Assembly (NCBI GenBank): GCA_035529695.1
Contig: DATKWD010000015.1
Span: 29,118-93,117, forward strand
Length of the DNA stretch: 64,000 nt
Direction of reading: 5' to 3'
Origin: DATKWD01 sp035529695
GTDB taxonomy: Bacteria > Actinomycetota > Acidimicrobiia > Acidimicrobiales > Salinilacustritrichaceae
The number at the start of each line of letters is the position of its first letter. Within the stretch, counting starts at the first letter, position 1. Below the pieces are notes generated by a model. The model did not search any database. It worked only from the letters and a program-made list of their open reading frames with translations, and was not told where the DNA came from. Shown one piece after another: positions 58,465 through 64,000 of the stretch. A program made the translations under genes and the position numbers.

Positions 58465-61400
58465 TTGGACTGTCCGAGCTGTGGAGAAGCGAGCCGCGAA
58501 GGCGCCCGGTTCTGTGACCGCTGCGGCGGCGCGCTGGAGGCTGACACCGCTGCTGCTCCCCAGACGGTGGGCGACGGGCGTTACATCATCGGCGGCCTCC
58601 TGGGCGAGGGGGCTCGAAAGGTCGTGTACCGCGGGACCGACAGCCGGCTGGGACGGGAGGTGGCGGTCGCCCTGATAAAGACCGTCGGCCTCGATGCCCA
58701 GGGGCGGGCCCGGGTCCAGCGCGAGGCCCGGGCCATGGCTCTGCTGGGGGACCATCCCCACGTGGTCGCAGTCCTCGACGTGGGCGAGGAGGACGATCGT
58801 CCGTTCATCGTCTCCCAACTGCTGACGGGGGGCTCCCTGGATGACAAGTTGGCCGAGGCGGACGGCGCGCTCGAACTGAGCGACGCGGTGCGGATCGCTC
58901 GTCAGGTGGCCGATGGCCTGGCAAGCGCGCACGAGAAGGGCGTGGTCCATCGAGACGTCAAGCCCGCCAACATCTGGTTCGACGGGAGTGGAGGCGCACT
59001 GCTGGGCGACTTCGGCCTGGCACAGGTGGAGGACGAGGCCCGGCTGACGACCGAGGGCATGATCGTCGGGACGGCGTCCTACCTGGCCCCCGAAGTGGCC
59101 GTCGGTCGGGACGCCGATGCGCGCAGCGACCTGTACTCCCTCGGTGCAGTGCTCTATGAGCTCCTGACGGGGCGGCCGCCGTTCACCGGGGACCTGACCG
59201 AGGTCGTGTCCCAGCACGTCAACACCGCTCCGGTGGACCCGGCCTTCCACAACCCCGCGGTGCCCTCCAGACTCGACGACCTCGTCCGCCAGCTTCTGGC
59301 CAAAGACCCCGACGAGCGACCGCGGGACGCCGGCGATGTCGTGGCCACGCTCACCTCTTTGGCGCTCAGCCCGGGCCCGGTTGCCGCCGCCCCGGCCCCC
59401 ACCCCGGTTCCGGTCGATGCCCGGTTCGTCGGTCGGCGTCCACAGCTCGACCAGCTCCGGGGCGCCCTCGAGGCCGCCCTTTCCGGTCGCGCCCGGCTGA
59501 TGCTCGTCGCCGGCGAGCCGGGCGTCGGCAAGACGACCTTGGTCGAACAGCTGGTGTCGGAGGCCAAGATCCGGGGCGCAGAGGTCCTCTGGGGTCGGAG
59601 CTACGAAGGCGAGATCGGCGCGCCGTACCTGGCGTTCGCCGAGTGCTTTCGGGGCCACGTCCGGGGCCAACCCGCCGACGAGGTTCGGGAGGACCTGGGC
59701 GGAGTCGCCCCCGAGATCGCCACGATGGTGTCGGAGGTGCGGGAGAAGTTCGGCGACGTCCCGACCCTGCCCCGCCTCGAGGGCAGCGCCGAGCGCCTGC
59801 GACTGTTCGAGGCGGTGGTCGCCTTCCTGCGGGCCACCGCACGGCGCCGTCCACTGGTGCTGGTGCTCGACGACCTGCACTGGGCCGACGAGCCGACGCT
59901 GCTCCTCCTGCAGTACCTGGCCCGCAACCTGGACCGCGATCGCGTTCTGCTCGTCGGCACCTACCGGGACATGGAACTGGATCGCACCCACCCGCTGTCG
60001 GAGACCATCGCCTCGCTCCGGCGAGGCGACCTCATGGAGCGCGTCCTCCTGCGGGGGCTGGAACGCGAAGAGGTGGCCGCCCTCATCGAGGCCACCGGAG
60101 GCCAGCCACCCCCGGCGTCCTTCGTCGACGCCGTCTACGAGGTGAGCGAAGGCAACCCGTTCTTCGTGGCCGAGATCCTGCGCAATCTGGTGGAGAGCGG
60201 GGCCATCCGGGTCGAGGACGGTCGCTATGTCGGTGACCCCGACAGCGTGGCCGCCAACCTGCCCGAAGGTGTGCGAGAGGTCGTCGGCCGGCGCCTGGAC
60301 CGCCTCTCTGAAGACGCGAACACCCTGCTCTCGGTGGGCTCCGCCATGCCCGGCGGCTTCTCTCTGGAAATCTGCGCCTCGGTGGCCGGATTCGGATTCG
60401 ACCGTGCACTCGATCTGCTCGACGAGGCGTTGGCCGCCGTCGTGCTCACCGAGCGGACCGACGCCTCCGGCACCTACGAGTTCACCCACGCGCTCATCCG
60501 GCAGGCGCTCTACGGCGAGCTGTCCACGCCCCGCCGCGTCCGGATGCACCAGCGCATCGCCGAGGCGATCGAGGCGAAGTACAGCGCCCGGCTCGACGCC
60601 CACCTGACAGAGTTGGCGTACCACTTCTTCCAGGCGGCACCCGGGGGAGAGACCGAACGGGCGCGGGACTATGCCCGCCGAGCCGGCGACCGGGCGCTCG
60701 ACGGTGCCGCATACGAGGAGGCGGCGCGCTACTTCGACATGGCCCTGCAAGTCATCGACCTCGATGAGGAGGCCGCTCCCGCCGAACGGGGCGAGGTCTT
60801 GGTGCGGCTCCTGGAGGCGACCGTGCTGGCGGGCACGCGCTCGGCCGAGGCCGCTCGGCGGACCCTGGACGAGGCGGTCTACTGCGCCCGTGCGGCCGAT
60901 GACCCTGCGATGTTCACCCGGGCGCTCCTCGCAGTCGGCCGACGTAGCTTCGGTGGTCCCGAGCGGGCCGACGACCACCTCATCAACCTGCTGAAGGAGG
61001 CCATCGACCGCGTCGCAGGTGACGATCACGCCAGTAGGGCCGATTTGGCATCGTGCCTCTGCCGTCAGCTCTTCATCCACGACATCACCGCCGCGGCTGA
61101 TGCATCAGCCTTGGCCATGAAGGAGGCCGAGGCCTCCGGTGACGCCGCAGTGCGGGCCCGGGCGATGCACGCGGCCGGCGTGGGCGTGCTGCCGGGAACC
61201 AACGAGCTCGAGTTCGTGGAGCGATTCCAGGCGCTGGCCGAGGAGGCCGGTGACCTCGAAGCGCAGTACGCGGCAGTGACGTCGCTCTTCTTTCGGCACC
61301 TCATCGATGGTCGACGGGCCGAGTGCGACCAGGCTCTGGATCGGCTGGCCGTCATCGCCGGGGAACTTCGGTCTCCCCGCTTCGACACCTCCCTGGATCA

Positions 61401-62721
61401 GCACCGGGGCATGGTCGCGGCGATGGACGGAAGGTTCGCTGAGGCCGAGTCGCTGTTCTTCGGCTCGTTGGAGGCCGCTCGCCGTATGGGCAACGACGTC
61501 ATGGTCGCCAATGCCGGGGTCGGCCTGTACCACCCCTGGCGGGAGCTGGGGCGCCTCGGCGACCTGCTGGACGCCACGCGCCTGGTGGCTGAGGCCGCAG
61601 ACGCCCTTCCGAGTTGGCGAGCAGGACTGGTCGGCCTTCTGGCCGAGATCGGTCAGACCGACGACGCCGCCAAGGCGTTCGAGGCCATCGACATCGAGAA
61701 CATCCCCGACGACGTCCTGCGCTCCTACACGCTGTGCGTGCTCGCCGAAGCAGCCGCGCTCATCAGCGATCGTGAGCGAGCCCGGAGGTTGCGGACGCTC
61801 GTCGAGGACTCCAGCGACGCACACGCGACGATCGCCGGCATCGCCTATTGGGGTGCACGATCCCGCTATCTCGGGCTCATCGCCCATCTCCTGGGCGATC
61901 TGGACGAGGCAATCGCCCTTCTGCGCCAGGCCGAACAGGAGCACGATGCAATGCGATCGCCGCCCTGGGTGGCCCGCACCCGATACGACCTCGCCCGGGT
62001 CCTCATCGACCGGGACGGCGACGGCGACCGAGCCGAAGCACGAAGCCTGCTGGATGCCGCTCTCGGCACCGCACGCGAGATCGGAGGAGCCAGGCTCGTC
62101 GAGCAGGCCCTGACCGAGAAGGTGGCCCTCCAGGGTCTGTCCGGATCTGATCCGGGGAGCTCCATCAACATCGTGGCCGTCGCGGCGGCGGCCGACGCCG
62201 AGGACGTCTCGAGCCGGGCCTCGGCCGAGGGACGGGTGACCGTGGCCTTCTCCGACATCGAGGGCTACACGCGGCTGACCGAGCGGGTGGGCGATGAGCG
62301 CAGCCAAGAGATCCTCCGTGACCACAACGACCTGGTGCGAGCCGCATTGGCGGCCCACGGGGGGACCGAGGTCAAGAGCCAGGGTGACGGATTCATGGTC
62401 GTCTTCGACCAGCCGTCCGCCGCCGTTGCCTGGGCGACCGAGGTGCATCGGGCCGTGGCGGCTCACGACTTCGGCCCTGATGTCGAGGCGATGCGTATCC
62501 GCATCGGCATGCACGAAGGCGACGTGATCTCCGAGGACGCCGACTTCTACGGTCGCACCGTCATCCTGGCGGCGCGTGTCGGCGCCGTGGCCAAGGGCGG
62601 CGACACCCTCGTCACCGACCACGTGCGGGGTCTCCTCGGCGACGACGTCACGTTCGGCCAGCCCGTCGAGATCGAACTGAAGGGCCTCTCGGGCACCCAC
62701 ATGATCTACCGGGTCATCTGA
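58465..62721 (+). CDS. Zinc ribbon-Ser/Thr kinase-ATPase-TPR-cyclase multidomain regulator
   Basis: A 1418-residue protein. A TTG start (58465) is the only in-frame start and is needed to include the zinc ribbon (CPSC, CDRC; Cys 3, 6, 17, 20). Residues about 39-300 are a Ser/Thr kinase: glycine loop LGEGARKVVYRG, Lys in VAVALIK, HRDVKPAN, DFGLA and SYLAPE. An ATPase follows with Walker A GEPGVGKTTL at about 350 and Walker B LVLDDLHWADE near 464. A TPR-like region occupies about 700-1230. A class III cyclase lies at about 1255-1418: FSDIEGYTRL, EVKSQGDGFMVVF, with Ile instead of Asn four residues before Arg in TVILAARV. It joins phosphorylation and cyclic-nucleotide signalling in one chain. 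Confidence 0.93.
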   Translation: MDCPSCGEASREGARFCDRCGGALEADTAAAPQTVGDGRYIIGGLLGEGARKVVYRGTDSRLGREVAVALIKTVGLDAQGRARVQREARAMALLGDHPHVVAVLDVGEEDDRPFIVSQLLTGGSLDDKLAEADGALELSDAVRIARQVADGLASAHEKGVVHRDVKPANIWFDGSGGALLGDFGLAQVEDEARLTTEGMIVGTASYLAPEVAVGRDADARSDLYSLGAVLYELLTGRPPFTGDLTEVVSQHVNTAPVDPAFHNPAVPSRLDDLVRQLLAKDPDERPRDAGDVVATLTSLALSPGPVAAAPAPTPVPVDARFVGRRPQLDQLRGALEAALSGRARLMLVAGEPGVGKTTLVEQLVSEAKIRGAEVLWGRSYEGEIGAPYLAFAECFRGHVRGQPADEVREDLGGVAPEIATMVSEVREKFGDVPTLPRLEGSAERLRLFEAVVAFLRATARRRPLVLVLDDLHWADEPTLLLLQYLARNLDRDRVLLVGTYRDMELDRTHPLSETIASLRRGDLMERVLLRGLEREEVAALIEATGGQPPPASFVDAVYEVSEGNPFFVAEILRNLVESGAIRVEDGRYVGDPDSVAANLPEGVREVVGRRLDRLSEDANTLLSVGSAMPGGFSLEICASVAGFGFDRALDLLDEALAAVVLTERTDASGTYEFTHALIRQALYGELSTPRRVRMHQRIAEAIEAKYSARLDAHLTELAYHFFQAAPGGETERARDYARRAGDRALDGAAYEEAARYFDMALQVIDLDEEAAPAERGEVLVRLLEATVLAGTRSAEAARRTLDEAVYCARAADDPAMFTRALLAVGRRSFGGPERADDHLINLLKEAIDRVAGDDHASRADLASCLCRQLFIHDITAAADASALAMKEAEASGDAAVRARAMHAAGVGVLPGTNELEFVERFQALAEEAGDLEAQYAAVTSLFFRHLIDGRRAECDQALDRLAVIAGELRSPRFDTSLDQHRGMVAAMDGRFAEAESLFFGSLEAARRMGNDVMVANAGVGLYHPWRELGRLGDLLDATRLVAEAADALPSWRAGLVGLLAEIGQTDDAAKAFEAIDIENIPDDVLRSYTLCVLAEAAALISDRERARRLRTLVEDSSDAHATIAGIAYWGARSRYLGLIAHLLGDLDEAIALLRQAEQEHDAMRSPPWVARTRYDLARVLIDRDGDGDRAEARSLLDAALGTAREIGGARLVEQALTEKVALQGLSGSDPGSSINIVAVAAAADAEDVSSRASAEGRVTVAFSDIEGYTRLTERVGDERSQEILRDHNDLVRAALAAHGGTEVKSQGDGFMVVFDQPSAAVAWATEVHRAVAAHDFGPDVEAMRIRIGMHEGDVISEDADFYGRTVILAARVGAVAKGGDTLVTDHVRGLLGDDVTFGQPVEIELKGLSGTHMIYRVI

Positions 62722-62733
62722 GAGGGCCGGCAA

Positions 62734-62767
62734 CCTGACGGTTCGACCAGAAGTGGTCGGGGTCAGG
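62734..62767. terminator. Stem-loop between convergent genes
   Basis: CCTGAC (62734-62739) pairs with GTCAGG (62762-62767), and CGACCA (62744-62749) with TGGTCG (62754-62759), forming a two-part stem with a small internal loop. Flanking GGCC can extend it. It lies between the kinase-cyclase stop and the end of the TPR remnant, so it may stop transcripts from both sides. No U-tract is evident. Confidence 0.5.
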
Positions 62768-63719
62768 GCCAGAGGTTGTCGGCTCGGGTCTCGAGCGCTG
62801 CGAGGCGGTCGAGCCATGGTGTCATGGCTCGGTCCTCGCACCCGGCTCGGCCGCGGGCGATGGCGGCCCGGAACAGGTCGGGATCACCTTCGGGGCCGAG
62901 GCGGAGTTCGAGCTCGGCCTCGAAGTGCTCGACGGGGAGCATGAGCGGTGGCGTGTCTTGGTCCTCGACGACGCGACGGCAGGCTGTGGCCCAGTTCCGG
63001 GCCTCGTCGATTCGTCCGTCGAGGGCGCAGAGTCGGGCCATGGCCAGTCGTGGGAGTGCTTCGGGGTAGCGAATGTCGGGCTCGATGACCTTGGCTCGGA
63101 GGTTGGTCTCGAGGGCATCGCGATGGTCAGTCGCCTCGAGTTGCCACATGGCCTCGGCGCAGAAGTGCGCGATCAGCGGGTAGTTGGGACTGTAGCCCGG
63201 GGCCCGTTCGATGCCGACCACGGCCTGGTCGAGCAACATCGTGGCGCTTGCAGCTTCTCCTTGGTGGGAGAGGCTGAAGGCCGTAGAAGCGACGACGGCG
63301 ACCGCCGCCCACCGGGTCTGCGGGCTGTGGCTCATCGCGTCGAGCTGTTCGAGGGCGATCGCCGACGGGAGCCGTCCCCTGACGCCGGCGATGAGTGATT
63401 CGGCTGCCAAGGTCTGGAAGGCGCTTCCCTCTGAGGAAGAGCGCGACAACCAGGTGAAAGCCTCGGTGAGGGCGGTGTCGGCGTCGGCGTGAGCGCCCGC
63501 GTCGGCGAGCGTGCGGGCCAGCATCGCGTTGCCGAAGGCCAATCCCGACGGGTTCCCCTCTGCGCCGGCGATGAAGTTGCGCCATGCTTCGATCCCGTAG
63601 TGGGCGTCGCCGGCGATCCAGCCGGCGATGGGGCTGCCGGCGTGGTCTTCGCGGTTGATCTGTTCGAGTGCGGACGCCCGGGAGCAGCGCGTGGTGTCAG
63701 TCGAGGCCGAGGACCGTCG
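62763..63719 (-). pseudogene. 5'-truncated TPR-region remnant of a large ATPase/TPR regulator
   Basis: The open frame (about 318 codons) begins with low-similarity residues and then reads as helical repeats: AHYGIEAWRNFIAGAEGN, FGNAMLARTLADAGAHADAD, AALEQLDAMSHSP, HFCAEAMWQLEATDH and MARLCALDGRIDEARNWA. This is the style of the C-terminal TPR regions of the AfsR-, LuxR- and cyclase-type regulators nearby. No ATPase, kinase, HTH or cyclase domain precedes it: upstream is a MazF-like remnant in another frame. The only in-frame start is a TTG at 63542. I read it as the 3' part of a lost regulator gene. Confidence 0.6.
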
Positions 63720-63893
63720 TCAACGCTTCGTCGACGCCCCACAGTTCCTCAGGCGCGAGGTGCCCACAGAATTCGCCGAGTCGCGACGTGTCCACGGCTC
63801 CCAGTTGTTCGACCAGTACGCGGGTCGTTTGGCCCTCGAGGTCGACCTCGGGTCGGAAGGATGCCCCGGTGGCCGATGACGACTCGGCGGCCC
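63697..63893 (-). pseudogene. MazF/PemK-like toxin C-terminal remnant
   Basis: A frame ending at 63697 encodes FRPEVDLEGQTTRVLVEQLG, then AVDTSRLGEFCGHL and APEELWGVDEALTTVLGLD. This matches the C-terminal half of MazF/PemK mRNA-interferase toxins (VLVEQ.RAVD..RLG..(V/C)G.L..EELW.VDEAL..VLGL). The N-terminal half, with the RGEI(W/Y) and RP(V/A)LIV segments, is missing; a TGA blocks the frame just upstream and no start codon is present. No antitoxin gene is visible. It is probably a 5'-deleted toxin gene. Confidence 0.55.
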
Positions 63894-63897
63894 CAGC

Positions 63898-64000
63898 TCA
63901 GACCGCCAGAGCGACCGCAGCAACGGCGCCGACATACGCGACGAGGAGAACGAAGCTGTCGGGTTCGAGTCGTTGTGCTCGGTTGGCCTTACCGCTGACG
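63898..64000 (-). CDS. C-terminal end of a small membrane protein (start outside window)
   Basis: Only the last 33 residues lie in the window: QRLEPDSFVLLVAYVGAVAA followed by VALAV and the stop. One hydrophobic segment ends the protein. No family can be assigned from this piece. It ends just upstream of the MazF-like remnant on the same strand. Confidence 0.4.
   Translation of the reverse strand, partial: VSGKANRAQRLEPDSFVLLVAYVGAVAAVALAV

Noticed and set aside
58450..61080. 876-codon minus-strand frame opposite the kinase-cyclase gene
   Set aside because: The plus strand encodes zinc ribbon, kinase, ATPase and cyclase motifs; the opposite frame has only biased composition.
1..64000. tRNA, rRNA, CRISPR array or intact insertion sequence
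   Set aside because: No T-arm/anticodon patterns, rRNA motifs, spaced direct repeats or transposase motifs were noticed on either strand; this was by eye, not by a covariance or repeat search.

Overview
The window is GC-rich actinobacterial DNA. It most resembles an Acidimicrobiia member such as the Ilumatobacter group. This rests on the N-terminal GDGWWQASDGKFYPPE tag of the first gene, the DUF222/HNH protein, the abundance of acyl-CoA, Rieske, P450 and carotenoid-oxygenase genes, and the large ATPase-TPR-cyclase regulators. The assignment is an inference from gene content, not a phylogeny. I saw no rRNA, tRNA, CRISPR array or intact insertion sequence.

Region by region: 0.3-2.7 kb holds aspartate kinase and aspartate-semialdehyde dehydrogenase, the entry to Lys/Thr/Met synthesis. 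2.7-10.1 kb holds a MazG-like pyrophosphohydrolase, a membrane-anchored multicopper oxidase with an extra cupredoxin domain, an FMN-binding PNPOx-like protein, two carotenoid-cleavage-type oxygenases, a lipoprotein and an unknown protein. 10.2-16.5 kb is a tightly packed plus-strand operon: Rieske oxygenase, amidohydrolase, SDR, ThuA-like protein, P450 and a second amidohydrolase. It converges on a minus-strand operon (22.0-16.5 kb) of livG, livF, a substrate-binding lipoprotein, a fused LivH-LivM permease and a TetR regulator. A dyad containing CCTAACACCGTTAGG lies in the divergent promoter at 10.16 kb, and a near copy lies just upstream of the substrate-binding protein at 20.44 kb. Uptake and catabolism therefore look like one regulon for an unidentified organic substrate.

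22.1-32.6 kb carries a spermidine-synthase-like protein, a cupin, enoyl-CoA hydratase and acyl-CoA dehydrogenases, a DUF222/HNH protein with an SOS-box-like palindrome at its start, a Tat/lipoprotein intradiol dioxygenase, a glutamate-synthase-like flavoprotein and a polyphosphate glucokinase. It ends in a deletion scar where a GH15 gene and a DUF1003 gene have both lost their 5' ends. 32.6-37.3 kb is the large NAD-dependent glutamate dehydrogenase. 37.4-41.75 kb is a three-gene operon joined by 4-nt overlaps: a patatin-like phospholipase with two cNMP-binding domains, an FtsX-type permease, and an ABC ATPase with its own C-terminal cNMP-binding domain. This is the best candidate here for an undescribed cyclic-nucleotide-controlled membrane lipid or export system.

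41.8-52.3 kb holds a DinB-like protein, a P450, a methyltransferase, a MerE-like membrane protein, a tandem universal stress protein, an AfsR/SARP-type regulator, two lipoproteins and an Acr3 arsenite exporter. 52.5-54.9 kb has a tandem-HTH protein coupled to a ferredoxin, an inverted paralogous ferredoxin, and between them the internally deleted remains of a copper-type P1B ATPase. 54.9-62.7 kb has two divergent giant regulators, a cyclase-ATPase-TPR protein and a zinc ribbon-kinase-ATPase-TPR-cyclase protein. The right edge (62.7-64 kb) holds 5'-truncated remains of a TPR regulator and a MazF-like toxin, then the end of a small membrane protein gene.
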